Assembly: GCA_030248225.1 (NCBI GenBank)
Contig: JASANE010016068.1
Coordinates: 1-64,000, forward strand
Reading direction: 5' to 3'
Length of the DNA: 64,000 nucleotides
DNA from: Trileptium ribeirensis
Taxonomy: Eukaryota > Nematoda > Enoplea > Enoplida > Thoracostomopsidae
Part shown: in pieces, positions 52,392 through 64,000 of the stretch
How the letters are laid out: the number at the start of each line of letters is the position of its first letter
Position numbering within the stretch: position 1 is the first letter of the stretch
Position numbers and translations under genes: made by a program
Notes under the pieces: model-generated
What the model was told of the DNA's origin: nothing
What the model saw: only the letters and a program-made list of their open reading frames with translations
Databases searched by the model: none

Positions 52392-52765
52392 ACTCTAGAA
52401 GTCGCTGGGAATTTGCCTTTGGTGGGTTTGCAGAATAAGCTGGGCGTACCGTTTACTGGCCGCTGTAGAAGCATCTCGGCAATTCCCCTTAGTAGGCGCC
52501 GTAGCCGTTGAGACCACTAGGCTTTACTACACAATACCATTTACTAGACGCTGTAGAAACCTGTACACGATTCCGCTTACTTGGAGCCGTAATTGTTACC
52601 AGACGTTTCATCTTTTGTGGACGCTGTAGATGAAACTAGGCGGTTCCCTTTACTGGGCACTGTAGAAACCACTAGGCACTTCCCTTTGGTATGCGCTGTA
52701 GACCAGAATGAGATTCCTTTTACTATGCCCTACAGAAGTAGAAATTACGGTATCTTTTAGGGGGC
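52392..52765. repeat. old degenerate tandem array, ~36-37-bp unit, about 9-10 copies
   Basis: CGCTGTAGAA recurs with variants every 34-50 bp, each followed by a CCACTAGGC and a TTCCCTTTACT-like block. Strong divergence between units indicates an ancient minisatellite. It is not related to the 37-bp array at 40.9 kb. Confidence 0.6.
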
Positions 52766-53904
52766 TACAAATTACTGTGCTAGGCACGAGGTGGACAGCC
52801 TCCCTGAATGCCGGCGAGCTTCCATCTGGGTTGTTGGTTGCGCGGTAGGCAAGTGGGCTGCGAAAGGGGACCATGTCCTTGTGCTGCAGCCTTGGCAGCG
52901 AGAGATCGCTGGCGAAGAATTCGCTATCAAAAAGTTGACAAGATTAGAATTGCTTTAAAACGCAAAGCGATGAATATGTTGAGCCATTACGGATTCAATA
53001 ACTTGTGGGCCTCGCGGGCCTGAAAAAACGTATTGAACCCGCGGGTACGGGCCTATTGGCGGAGGACAGCCCTTTGATCTGCGCGGATACCCGTAAGCTC
53101 AATAATTTCTGCAGGCGCACACCTCTGTACCGGACAAACTGTTAGCCGAACAGCACTTAATAGTTGCAGCTGCAGTCCAGCCTGAGCTAAACTATCGTCT
53201 GCGTGTTTAAGACATGCATTATTGAATTGAATACCTGCATACACAATATACCAGCAAAAATAGCGTTAAAGCGGAAAATAATTTTGATCGAAAGTTAGCT
53301 ACTACAAATTACGAAGTAAGCCAAAGTAGTAGCTATGCATCAAAGCATTTTGTACCCTCATTAACGTAAGCTGAGGCTGGTCTCTTGTTATAATTTTAAA
53401 GCCCAGCTCAACGCATAGCTGCCATATTTGCAAGGCTCGGCGCGGCTCTCGAAATGTCACAACAGCTCAGCCTAGCTAAGCTGGGCATTATCGCTGTGGC
53501 GGGATGTGACAAAATCCAGCTCTGGTGCACACATGTAAAGGTAGATTGTACATAATATAAACATTATTCTATAGTTTAGACGTTAGAATTTTAATTTAAC
53601 TTAACCCTAAACCTGAAGTTACTTGAAACTTTTCGAAGGCATATTGTACCATGTGATACATAGCAGTCATGAGCGTTGAAGACTAATATTATAAGCCCAT
53701 AGTTCACCTGCAGCAGCCACGAAACTGCTCAATCAAAAATTGACTAATTTTTTTCAGTCTAATTTTTAATCTTCGGTTTTGTTGCAGGAAAATTGTAGCT
53801 CTCATTAAGCTTTAAACGGAAGAACTCTTCCATTTTACAAAACGATGTCTTCAATGGAGCGGTATGAATTAAAGTCATCACGTTGAGTATAGTTGCAAAA
53901 TAGA
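52766..53904. other. intergenic sequence with a dispersed-repeat copy
   Basis: A moderately GC-rich stretch at 52790-53180 carries short open frames on both strands without known domains. At about 53385-53525 the AGCTTAGCT / GTGACA repeat seen in intron 10 recurs. Confidence 0.4.
53385..53525. repeat. dispersed repeat with AGCTTAGCT / GTGACA motifs (copy 2)
   Basis: CCTAGCTAAGCTGGGC, AACGCATAGCT and GTGACAAAAT words match the set in 4560-5130. Approximate boundaries; family unknown. Confidence 0.35.
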
Positions 53905-55885
53905 CATGGAGGACGATTCATTCTTTAAAAATCGTGCGATTTACCAAAAAAAAAACTTGGACAAATTTTGTAAATCCAACTAAAAGACACTGACCGAATG
54001 AGTTATCTTTTTGCAAAAGTCTTTTGGATGATATGGCATTGCAGTTTATGTTAAGCATGGACACTAAAAATATTAGTAGTCGTTGTGATAACACGAGAAT
54101 TGTTGTAAGTGCCAAATCTCGTGAGTGCTCTTACTCGCGATAGCGGTAGGGATCGCCGGTAGCGAATGCCTATATAGATCAAAACTCCGAATGCGCGAAA
54201 ACGTGCTGACGGAAAGAATTACCTTTTTAACAAAACTGTTTTGGGTGACATGGCATTGCATTTTAAGCATGGACACTAAAAATATTAGTAGTCGTTCTGA
54301 TAAGACGAAACTGAGAACTGTTGTACGTGCCAAAGTCCGTGAGTGCTCTTACTCGCGATAGCGGTAGCGATCGCCGGTAGCGAAATACTTATATAGATCA
54401 AAACTCAGAATGCGCGAAAACGTGCTGACGGAAAGAATTACCTTTTTAACAAAACTGTTTTGGGTGACATGGCATTGCATTTTAAGCATGGACACTAAAA
54501 ATATTAGTAGTCGTTCTGATAAGACGAAACTGAGAACTGTTGTACGTGCCAAAGTCCGTGAGTGCTCTTACTCGCGATAGCGGTAGCGATCGCCGGTAGC
54601 GAATGCTTATATAGATCAAAACTCCGAATGCGCGAAAACGTGCTGACGGAAAGAATTACCTTTTTAACAAAAGTTTTTTGGGTGACATGGCATTGCATTT
54701 TAAGCATGGACACTAAAAATATTAGTAGTCGTTATAGGACGAGAACTGTTTTACGTGCCAAAGCCCGTGAGTGCTCTTACTCGCGATAGCGGTAGGGATC
54801 GCCGGTAGCGAATGCCTATATAGATCAAAACTCCGAATGCGCGAAAACGTGCTGACGGAAAGAATTACCTTTTTAACAAAACTGTTTTGGGTGACATGGC
54901 ATTGCATTTTAAGCATGGACACTAAAAATATTAGTAGTCGTTCTGATAAGACGTAACTGAGAACTGTTGTACGTGTCAAAGTCCGTGAGTGCTCTTACTC
55001 GCGATAGCGGTAGCGATCGCCGGTAGCGAATGCTTATATAGATCAAAACTCCGAATGCGCGAAAACGTGCTGACGGAAAGAATTACCTTTTTAACAAAAC
55101 TGTTTTGGGTGACATGGCATTGCATTTTAAGCATGGACACTAAAAATATTAGTAGTCGTTCTGATAAGACGAAACTGAGAACTGTTGTACGTGCCAAAGT
55201 CCGTGAGTGCTCTTACTCGCGATAGCGGTAGCGATCGCCGGTAGCGAATGCTTATATAGATCAAAACTCCGAATGCGCGAAAACGTGCTGACCGAATGAA
55301 TTACCTTTTTAACAAAAGTGTTTTGGGTGACATGGCATTGCATTTTAAGCATGGACACTAAAAATATTAGTAGTCGTTCTGATAAGACGAAACTGAGAAC
55401 TGTTGTACGTGCCAAAGTCCGTGAGTGCTCTTACTCGCGATAGCGATCGCCGGTAGCGAATGCTTATATAGATCAAAACTCCGAATGCGCGAAAACGTGC
55501 TGACCGAATGAATTACCTTTTTAACAAAAGTGTTTTGGGTGACATGGCATTGCATTTTAAGCATGGACACTAAAATATTAGTAGCCGTTCTGATAAGACG
55601 AAACTGAGACTAACCTAGGCAACGAGTCCCTCAGCGCTCTTACTCGCGATAGCGATCCGCGCATTGACTTAATAATGATCAAAACTCGAATGCGCGAAAA
55701 CGTGCTACGAATGAATTACCTTTAACAAAGTGTTTTGGGTGCATGGCATTGCATTTAACCATTGGCCCACTAAAATATTAGCCCGTTCTGATTAAGACGA
55801 ACCTGTCGTACCGCCGCAGAGGATAAGGGCGGTGCCGCCGGTGCCGGATGCCTGTAGAGATAAAAGCTCCACATGCGCCAAAACG
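53905..55885. repeat. tandem array, 218-bp unit, about 9 copies
   Basis: GTGAGTGCTCTTACTCGCGA recurs at 54121, 54339, 54558, 54767, 54985, 55203 and 55421 (mostly 218 apart). Degraded units lie at both ends (53905-54120 and 55600-55885). Each unit contains the near-palindromic GCGATAGCGGTAGCGATCGC. Short open frames repeat on both strands, and none is a plausible gene. Confidence 0.94.
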
Positions 55886-55889
55886 TGCT

Positions 55890-56837
55890 GTTATCATGGC
55901 TCTTGATTTCGATTTCGCTCATTCGGGTTAACCGGGAACGAAATGTCCAGAAAGTAGAACGTCCAGAAATCGATTTGGTGGACACGCTGACTAACGCAAA
56001 GGGGTGGGGGTGGTCGAAGTAGAATATGCGAAACGGGTATCGGTATGTGTGCTGGACGCAGGTTGCAATGAGTTTATATATGTATACATGCCTAATCTCC
56101 CTTGGTTGATTCCTGGTGTACGACCTGCACGGCCGTCCTGTGTTCAAACAAATTTATATATATACATGAGTGACCATCCTTGCATATTTCTAAACAGGAG
56201 AACGAACATTGCGGTCCTCTTACACATACGCTTCAGGAACCACTTCCCCAGTATCATCGTCGTTTGTAATCCGTATCCGTAGGCGCTGTTTGAAAGACAT
56301 GGATACTTCCATTCATAGTGCGCAATGTGTGCAAGGCCATCGCAGTATTGCCGTTTAAAAAAACTACGTGGTTTGTTGACTCGACGCTGTGGACTAAATT
56401 ATGGCGATTTAATCAATTTCACTACGTCATTTGGTGTACCAATTACGAGTTGGGCTAGGAAAGTGGATCGAATCCTGGTTATGGAAAGCCGCTGGCAAAG
56501 AATCCACAACCCCAAAATTTTGCCTTGTCCTATTTATGGGGAGATTCTGCGTCAAAATGTTTTCGGAAGTGCATAGCTCTGACGATATGTTGCACCATTC
56601 TAATAAGGCATGTATCTCAATCAATATTACTTGCAGCATTAATATCTCTGTCCTTCGGTAGGCACGGCTGTTGCCACTTATATAACATGACATAAACGGT
56701 AGCGTTACATGTGTTGCATTGAAGCTCGACGATTGCTAAAATAATAAGCGTCTATCTGAGTCTGAACTCAAAGAATTTAAAACCTCCCTAAAATGATTAA
56801 GAACAAGAATTGAGCCAATATTAGACACATTACAGTC
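55890..56837. other. intergenic sequence, nothing recognised
   Basis: Mixed-composition sequence with several 75-125-codon open frames that overlap on opposite strands (55770-56147 and 56004-56693) and have no known domain. No gene is supported. Confidence 0.45.
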
Positions 56838-56856
56838 ATACAAACAAACAAAATCG

Positions 56857-56862
56857 TTTATT
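56857..56862 (-). promoter_or_regulatory. AATAAA poly(A) signal of LINE copy 2
   Basis: Minus-strand AATAAA followed by a short TTTGT-type tail at the 3' limit of homology with copy 1. Confidence 0.5.
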
Positions 56863-57219
56863 AACCAAACACATACTAGTAACTGGTAAAGTCAGCGTAA
56901 CGAGGTTTGCATCGGGCGTTAAGGCCGTCCTAGCGAGCTCGAAACTTAGGCGATGGCTTACCAACTGTCAGTGTACTAGTTAACAAAAATATATGGACAA
57001 CAAACGATATATATTTAGAACCAAAGTTATACGTGCAAGGCAAAGGTTAGTAAACTGGTTTACAGCCAGAAAGGGGTTTCCTCTTATATCTGGGTGACGA
57101 AATGGGAGTGAATTTATCGTTAAGGACAAAGACGTCGCAAGGGAGTAAATATCACTTTTATTTCTAAAGGTTTCTTTTGAATTGCATGAATTGGTTTAAA
57201 TTAAGCATGTTCAACGTTT

Positions 57220-58010
57220 TTAAATTTTTATAGAGTCCTGTGCTTCGATTAAGGGCCCAGAACCAACAAAACTGGGTAACTTGTTCCATACATGAACTGT
57301 TCTAACTGCGAAGCTATGTTTTAACGAGTTAGAGCGAAACTTTGGCTTGAGCAGCTTTTTCCGATGGCCGCGGGTATTTGTGTTACCGGACATTACAAAC
57401 AAGTTTTCGCAGCAATTAATTCATTGTTAAGACATTTAAATATTAGGTTTAGCTCGCGTTTCAAACGACGTAGCTCCAGAGGTTATAATCGAAAATATGC
57501 CAATCTTTCACTATAAGACATTTCCTGAATACCCATTCTGGCCGCTAATCTATGTGTGAAATATCGCTGAACCTTTTCCAGCTTGTCAATTTCCAACAAA
57601 TAGCACAGTGACCAGACATGGCTGCAGTATTCTATAATCGGGCGGACGTATGACAAATAGGACGTCCTTATTGATTCCTGATCACTATTTAAAAAAACAG
57701 CGAAATAACATATTAATTACTCGGTAAGCTTTAGCGACAATGACATTATAGAGAGTTTCGTATTTAAATCACAGCTTATCGTAATACCTAAGTTACTAAA
57801 TTGGGAAACAGAAGGAATTTCAGTTCCCCCAATGTTGTAACGGATATTAGGGATATTTTTGGCCAAGTGCAAAATATTACATTTAGAGACAGAAATAGAA
57901 GGTTGCCGTCCAAGTTACTAAAGAGTTGAATGCATTTTGAAGATATGATGTGGCGGTATTATCGGCGCTATTTGCAATATTTATATACAATTTAACGTCA
58001 TCAGCAAACA
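57220..58010 (-). pseudogene. LINE copy 2: RT palm end (FADD box) and C-terminal tail
   Basis: Near 57980-58015 the minus strand reads CKLFADDVKLYINIAN, the catalytic FADD block, in a frame different from the RT piece upstream. The tail at 57220-57402 contains HSFAVRTVHVWNKLPSF. Several stops lie between. Confidence 0.75.
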
Positions 58011-58019
58011 ATTTGCATT

Positions 58020-59173
58020 TTACGTTTTCAAAAAAAGATGAAGATCGTCAAAATATATGAGAAATAAGAGGGGTCCGAGAATGCTACCTTGGGGCACGCC
58101 AGAAGTTGCTTTATGGGTTTTTGAAAAAGTGATGTTCAGTTTTACCTTGAATGTTCTGTCATGAAGGAATGCTTTAATCCATTGAAATAGGGCTCCACGT
58201 ACTCCTAGAGCGGAAAGCTTTTGGAGCAGCTTAGCGTGTGAGACAGTGTCAAAAGCTTTTGCGAAATCTGTGTACGCAATATCAACAGATTTTCCGATGT
58301 CCCTCTGGATTCCGATCTCATTTGACCAATAATTTACTGCCTCAAGTAGCTGGGTACAGGTTGATTTCTTTGAGACAAATCCATGTTTATTCTCACAAAT
58401 AGTATTATTACAACGCAAAAATGACAAAAGACTGTCATGTATAATAGATTCCATTATTTTACAACAGTTAGAGAGCAATGATATTGGCCTGTAGTTCAAT
58501 GCAATAGACGAGTCGCCTTTTTTGTCCACGGGAATAACATCAGCGCGAAGCCAAGAGTTCGGCAAACAACCGTTTACAAAAGATTGCTCGAATATATGTG
58601 CCAGAAAAGCGAATCACGAAGATTCTTGAGCAAGAACTGTGTGTAGCCATCGGGTGAATGGCTATGTTTTGGCTTAAGGCGTCCCATAAATTTGTGCAGA
58701 AGTTTAGTAGAAAAAGTTAAACATGTTACAGTGCTTTTTAGGGCTGAGACATGTTGCTTTACAGATAGTTGTCCGCAATTTTCATTCAATAATGACGAAA
58801 ACGCGTTGGCCAGTATGTCGGCACAGGAGTTTTCGTCAGTGGTTAGTTTGCCGTGCGGCGTGGTAAGAGCACTGAATCCATTTTTGTAATAGAGTTTGTT
58901 ATTGATATATCTGAAAATACCATTTTGGTTACCACTATTTAATATTTTCTTCTCACGAACTTGTTTAAAACGGGCAATAGTTTCAGAGCACTTTGATCTG
59001 AGTCTTTCATATTTTTCATAATCCGAAGTTTGACGGCTTATTCTCCCCAACTTAGCTTTGCGTTTGAGAAGTTTCCTAATAAAAAGAGGATACCAAGGTC
59101 TACACATGTTCGGGCTTAATTTCTTTTTAAGTATAAATTTGGTATAGGCGTAGTTTAATATTGATGTGAACAA
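58020..59173 (-). pseudogene. LINE copy 2: reverse transcriptase, two open pieces
   Basis: 58574-59173 carries FRYINNKLYYKNG, LHKFMGRLKPKHSHSPDGYT and the start of the thumb-proximal region. 58020-58565 carries NYRPISLLSNCCKIMESI, the catalytic block VDIAYTDFAKAFDTVSH and GVPQGSILGPLLFLIYFDDL. These are the RT blocks of CR1/Jockey/L2-type LINEs. A frameshift at about 58570 separates the pieces. Confidence 0.9.
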
Positions 59174-59215
59174 GTTCCACTTATCATCAATGTTGAAAGC
59201 CGCATTTAAGACGTC

Positions 59216-59889
59216 TCAATTAACTGAAATTAAAAAATTGTTAAAGGATTCGAAATTTGCATTTTTGAAATCGTACACATATAAAGGTTCACAAGTTGAA
59301 GCATTATTAATATAACCAGCAAGATTAAAGTTAATTGACACATGGTCGGCAAAGCGTTCTCCACTAGATACGCTGGGAAAATTCAAACGTGAGGTTGTTA
59401 ATAAAAGGTTTATACAATTTTCTTTCCGGGATGGAAAATTTACCAACTGATGCAAACCTAGCTCTTGAACGCACTCCATAAAACATATATTCACGGAAGA
59501 TTGTGGCTATAAATTATTTTCCCATTTTAAATCAGGCAGCGTGAAATCTCCTACAATTGAAACTGGGCATGTGACATTGCACATCTGTCTCAAGTATTTG
59601 CACGGAGACGTCATATGTACAATATCGCAATTGGGTGGTCCATAAAATAAACCCATGCTAGCCTATGCCTGGTGGGGATAAATATATCAATTTCCAAGAT
59701 TTCCACTATGTCATGTCCAGTTTTGAAGCAAATTACTGAATGTTTGATATCTTTTGCTATGATAAACGCTACGCCACCCCTTCGGCTATATGTTCGGTCT
59801 TTGCGGTGAATAACATATTTACCTGCATCAATTAGGGAATCAGGCATCTCATTTGTTAGCCATGTTTCACAAACAGCAATAACATGCAA
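59216..59889 (-). pseudogene. LINE copy 2: EEP endonuclease domain, broken
   Basis: 59611-59889 reads IAVCETWLTNEMPDSLI, YSRRGGVAFIIAKD and HRLAWVYF. 59216-59494 reads ENCINLLLTTSRL and FADHVSINFNLAGY. They correspond to the N- and C-terminal halves of the EEP fold. The GDFxLP block between them is interrupted by stops near 59500-59560. Confidence 0.85.
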
Positions 59890-60454
59890 GAGTTCAGAAT
59901 GTAATATCGCTTCTAGGTCACATATTTCGTTAGCTAAACTTTAAGCGTTAAAAGATTTGCGCTAGAGCGGCATACTTCGATACAGTGATTATGTATTTAC
60001 TCCACGAATTAGTTTACCTATAACCTGATTTTTCCATCAATAGTCACGAAGTTATAGTCAACATGGCAACGGTTCCCGACAACTGCTTTACCATTGTTAA
60101 TTATACAGTCTTTGTAAAGCACTAGTTTTTCGTTCAATACTAAATACTTGTCTCGATTTGCAGAATTGCTCGCGAGTGCATTGTTTAACTCGTACGCTTT
60201 TCCTGAAGAACAGTAAACTGGTTTCGTTCTTCAACAGACATGGAGCAGCGAATGTATATTCCTCTATATTCTGGCATGTCTTTTAATCGAGAAGCTTGCT
60301 ACAAGACCGAACGCAACACAGTAGAGGCACGGAAACGAACCTTGAACAGCCGTGGTTTTCTTGGCCCCGTGCGTTCGTCATTGATGCGACTTGAAATTCT
60401 CAGCGAACACATTCGAAATATGTAGTCAAGCTATGCGGACGGGTCGAATGAGTG

Positions 60455-61161
60455 TCAGATGTTTGAGACAATTTGTATGTCTTTTCCATTCTCAGGCACT
60501 CCCGAGAAGACCAAACAATGTTTTTTGGAGTCGTCGTCAATATCAGATGACCTTATAACTGCAATACTATTTCCATTTCTAGCTGCCACCGATGCATACG
60601 TTGGATGACTGACATTGTCTTGACTATTATCAATTAGTCGTCTATTGCATAGCTGTGAATGCGGGAGACGTGGCAAAATTAGTGACAGTTTCAGTAAGCG
60701 TTTCGAGCTGCCGTTCAATTTTCTCTTCGAACTGCGTCGATATTACCGAGTACCGGAGTCGTTGGCGTGCCAGTAAGCTTTACATTGCGACGATTGAGCG
60801 CGAATTTCTGACATGCCTGACATACGACAAGAATATCGTCGGCATCACCCACTGCCTTTAGAGATTTGTTGTTGCGGATAGATGAGCAGAAGTGGATCCA
60901 TCCCGCACATAATCCGCATTCGAAACAATCAGGACCACCATCATTTTTGCAATTAACGCACTTGGTGGATCTTGAGTGAGAAGTCATTGACGGCGCTGTC
61001 CGCATAGATTGACGTGACGAGGTTGAGTTAGCCATGCCTTTGAAGTTGTTAGCCGGATTTCGAAATACAGTAGTTGTAGGTAATTTAATAATTTTAAAAG
61101 GTAATCTGGTGTAACGCACCAGCACGTCTATTCGTATTTGTTCTTCAATCAATAAAAGCAC
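60455..61161 (-). pseudogene. LINE copy 2: ORF1 with PHD-like zinc finger
   Basis: 60715-61161 carries CVNCKNDGGPDCFECGLCAG, WIHFCSS and VVCQACQKFALNRR. This Cys/His pattern is that of a PHD-like finger, found in ORF1 of several CR1-clade LINEs. 60455-60718 continues in another frame with HPTYASVAARNG and HCLVFSGVPENGKDIQIVS. A frameshift near 60715 splits the original frame. Confidence 0.8.
61120..61120. other. position within the conserved 17-bp palindrome of LINE copy 2 5' UTR (about 61106-61122)
   Basis: CTGGTGTAACGCACCAG (6-bp arms, 5-nt loop) is identical in copy 1 at about 22511-22527, although the flanking sequence differs. It could form an RNA hairpin near the 5' end of the element transcript. 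Confidence 0.6.
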
Positions 61162-61208
61162 CCAACAGGCAATGTTCCACTGAATGCAATTGGGTTAAAA
61201 CCATTATC

Positions 61209-61990
61209 ATTCCGTGCCTGGAAAGGAAACTACTATAGTGAACTATTTATAACATCATATACATGTCATGTTCAGTAGAATTATATGTATTTTATAACTA
61301 GTAAACCTAGGACATGTGTGTTTTTTCTAGAATTCGTGTTCTATTTTTTAAATAACTTTTGTCTGTCATGATGCCGCTGCAGCTTACATTTTTACTGTTT
61401 TGTGCATAGAAAATCACTAAACATAAAGCAAAAATATAATACGCAATGATTTTGTGAAGCCCGCAGCTTAACTGATATATATATAATTATTGACTGAGAT
61501 ACACCCATATTTCGTACCCGTAAATGTCCGTAGGGGGACGTACGGTGAGACAACCCTTGAAAGTCAGACTCATGCACCCGCCGCATGGGTGTGCGGAGCA
61601 TTTTAGCAAGTAATTACAAAAATTTATTTTCAAATTGTGTAAATGGGGGAAAAATTATGCGCAAAAGTTGAGGATCCGTACAAATCTTTTGGGTTATCGT
61701 CCTCCTGGCCTATCCCTACCCCGCTCACCACGGACTTAAGACACCGATGATGTCAGCCAACAACTATGAATTGTGATCACATAGTGATAGAGAAACAACT
61801 GATTGGTTCTTCACCAGCTGTTTATAATAAACGAAGAAATTACTGCCGAATATTTACAATCATGTTCACAATGCGTGGCCATTACCGGTACCCACGCCCT
61901 AGCATCCCAGGCCAGCCTGAGTATTGCTGGTGAGGTGATCCCAAATATTTTTGAAAAATGTTTTGCAGCTTGACCTAAAAAAATTATTGC
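61209..61990. other. intergenic sequence, nothing recognised
   Basis: AT-rich sequence upstream of LINE copy 2. The 69-codon frame at 61392-61601 has no known domain. Confidence 0.5.
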
Positions 61991-62560
61991 TTCGTGGGGC
62001 TATGCCTTCCCGGCGGTTTGTGTTTCAGTAGGTAAATTCTTGATTGGTGCTTGCTTACTTACTGCAGTACCACGCTGACTTCGGTCTGGTAAAGCAGCTG
62101 CTGTTTTTTGCTTGCCCTGCATGTCGCGAGCTGCCTCCACAACGACCGAATCTGGGCTTGATATCTGTATCCAGCTGCGGTTCCATATTGTGGCCCCTTA
62201 TGCTTTTTTCATGTGTCCTATGTCTTCTTGCTCCTAGTGTAGCCGCGAAGGCTTCGAGGTATTTCGATAGGCCTTCCATTCTGTTGGAGTCAGTTCCATT
62301 ACGAGCCTCAACGGTCCTTTCTATGTTCCAGCGGGCAAATGCGCCCAAACCAACAATCCCTTGGCCGACTGATCATTTTGTGGACGGTCAGTGGTTTGTC
62401 GCAAAGATCACGAGTGTCTTCGTTCCAAGGCCTGTGTCGCATAGAGTGCTCGCATGTGTGCAAAACTTCCACTTGTTGGGCGAATTTTACCGAAAACGTT
62501 GCGAAATGTGAAAGGCAAATTTTACATTTCGCATTTGTCATTTGGCCCTATATTTGACTT
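61990..62560. other. region of raised GC with unidentified open frames
   Basis: The plus strand has a 155-codon frame (62044-62511, beginning MVLAYLLQYHADFGLV), the longest plus-strand frame in the window. The minus strand has two frames, 62308-62541 (KCKICLSHFATF, HTCEHSMRHRPWNEDTRDLC) and 62055-62348 (WNIERTVEARNG, EGLSKYLEAFAATLGARRH). The minus-strand text looks more protein-like, with Cys/His spacing, and may be a broken exon or transposon fragment. I recognise no family, and no splice signals decide it. Confidence 0.35.
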
Positions 62561-64000
62561 TATAATAGTCAATTCCTCTCACAAAAAATAAAATGCAAGC
62601 ATATTTAACCAACAGGTATAAATAATCATTTGGCAAAGTTACCACATGTTCCACTGTATAATACAGCTGTTAAGAACTATATTTGATCCAATAGCTGCCT
62701 TACTGAAGTTCCGGTTTTTCCATTCCCTGATAATTTTGCAAAGAAACCTGAGCCAGCGTTCCCTGGCTCGAAACCAGGATGAGCCGGATTTTGCCCACAA
62801 AAAATGGGGATACAACAGGCTCAAACCGAAATGATTCAATTTTATAAAAAATTTTCAAAGTGTTTTTAATGAAAAGCGCTAAAATAATTAATAATTCGCC
62901 TCAGAAGGCAAATTCGACCCTACTGAGGTCGAAAACAATGTTTTATGCTAATCTATGCATATTATAGAATTTTTTACCTTAAAATCGAATTTTAGAAAAA
63001 AAACATTGCTATTTATTTGTTTCAAGTGTTTTTGTTTTACGTGTGGAAATGAAAAAAGTAGCCAGGCTATTGAAAGAACGGAGTGCGAAATTTGGGCATG
63101 CGGCACGAACTGGGGGACACTGTTTTTGTCATGGGCGCCGAAAAATACCAGGCACCTTTTCAGAATTTGCAGATACCAGCTGCTTATGCGCTCCTGGAAT
63201 AGTTCACGGCTTGGCAAAATAATCTGTGAAAACAGGATATGAAATGTGGGCTACATAACGATTACCATACATTCCAGTCTGAATTACTAAGCGTTCTACA
63301 CAAACGTGATATTTTGTTGCGCTAAGTCGTTGATGACAAAATGTTGAAGTTTACGGTATTAAATAGATATTGTACTGAATCTGTTAGGTTAGCAATGTCA
63401 TTTCACGTGTACGGTAAATATTTATCTTAACTCAGCAATCATTTCCAAGTCATATTTGATAACTGTAAAATTATACTAAACTTCCCAAAATCACAAACAA
63501 GCTTTTTCCTGGTAGACAGATTGTTGCTGTGATATTTATATTGCAAGCTTTCTAGCTGATTGTGTATATCTTAAGTCCGTTCGGTCTATATTGTTCCAAC
63601 TCCAACAAGTTTCAAATAACAGCAGCTCAGCCGGCAAAGTGTTGCTCCAAAATATGTGGTTTTGGCTCCATTATATATTGGTTCATGAAGGGTTTATATC
63701 ATTACTACGGGTAATTTGGTTTACTGCCACGTATCTTCGAGAAATTTCAGCGCCTTATGTTTACCCCTTGCTAGGCTATAGACGATAACGTATTAATATT
63801 AATCGATTTTGGCCGAAAATAAGGGATTTGTCCAACCCTTGCTTGCAAAAAAATCAAATACAGCCAACTAAATTTACTTGTATGTGCCATTCTATAATCG
63901 CATTCAATGGTAAAATATTCAGGAAATTCTGCCAATCGGTTCTCGAGTTATAGGTGTTGTAGCAAACGGTGCGTTTAATACTGTATATTGTAGCTAGATA
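62561..64000. other. intergenic sequence, nothing recognised
   Basis: AT-rich sequence to the right edge, with short overlapping frames on opposite strands (62639-63242, 63591-63788) that have no known domain. Confidence 0.5.

Larger units (their letters stand above)
56838..61208 (-). mobile_element. CR1/Jockey-group LINE, copy 2 (near full length, decayed)
   Basis: About 4.4 kb on the minus strand. From 61,208 downward it has the 5' UTR with CTGGTGTAACGCACCAG, ORF1 with a PHD-like finger, the EEP endonuclease, the RT and its C-terminal tail, and a 3' end with AATAAA. It is homologous over its length to copy 1, which has the same order plus a nested transposon. Frameshifts and stops in all parts show it is inactive, though it is better kept than copy 1 (an FADD box can still be read). 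Confidence 0.9.

Noticed and set aside
54073..55570. Repeated 65-88-codon frames on both strands of the 218-bp array
   Set aside because: The unit (218) is not a multiple of three, each frame stops within one unit, and there is no domain. They are satellite by-products.

Overview
This is animal (bilaterian, non-vertebrate-looking) nuclear DNA: AT-rich, sparse in genes, with long GT-AG introns, two decayed CR1-type LINEs, a Mutator-like DNA transposon, fold-back elements and many tandem arrays. I cannot name the species from sequence alone. A tunicate or another invertebrate with a moderately large genome would fit, but that is a guess.

The one convincing host gene is on the minus strand and fills 1-51,496. 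It encodes a microtubule-associated protein of the MAP2/MAP4/tau family. I assembled 13 coding exons by eye. All have GT-AG borders, and the phases agree at every junction, giving one open frame of 2,472 nt (824 codons) before the gene runs off the left edge without a stop. From the N-terminus it has an acidic region (exon 1, 51,163-51,496; exon 2), a long acidic and glutamine-rich exon 3 with a poly-Q tract, basic Pro/Ser/Thr-rich exons 4-6, and then at least eight tubulin-binding repeats. Repeats 1 and 2 share exon 7. Repeats 3-8 each occupy one phase-0 exon of 93 or 96 nt. A possible internal promoter and alternative first exon (32,676-32,754) lies in the 25.9-kb intron 5 and would give a short isoform without the acidic N-terminus.

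Introns hold most of the other structure: a 102-bp array (6.4-8.2 kb) with an odd A/C-only insert; a Tc1-like MITE (13.0 kb); LINE copy 1 (16.9-22.6 kb), into which an internally deleted Mutator-like element has jumped with a 9-bp target duplication; a 42-bp array (22.8-23.3 kb); a 195-bp array that stays open in one frame across units (24.7-26.6 kb); a 380-bp fold-back element with a 7-bp target duplication (28.3 kb); and arrays of 197 bp (33.3 kb), 29 bp (36.4 kb), 37 bp (40.9 kb) and 198-200 bp (43.0 kb).

Upstream of the gene (51.5-64 kb) are a short GC-rich island, an old ~37-bp array, a 218-bp array (53.9-55.9 kb), LINE copy 2 (56.8-61.2 kb) and a second region of raised GC (62.0-62.6 kb) with an unidentified open frame. 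No rRNA, CRISPR, operon or prokaryotic signal was seen. The most interesting system here is the modular, one-exon-per-repeat microtubule-binding array of the tau-family gene.
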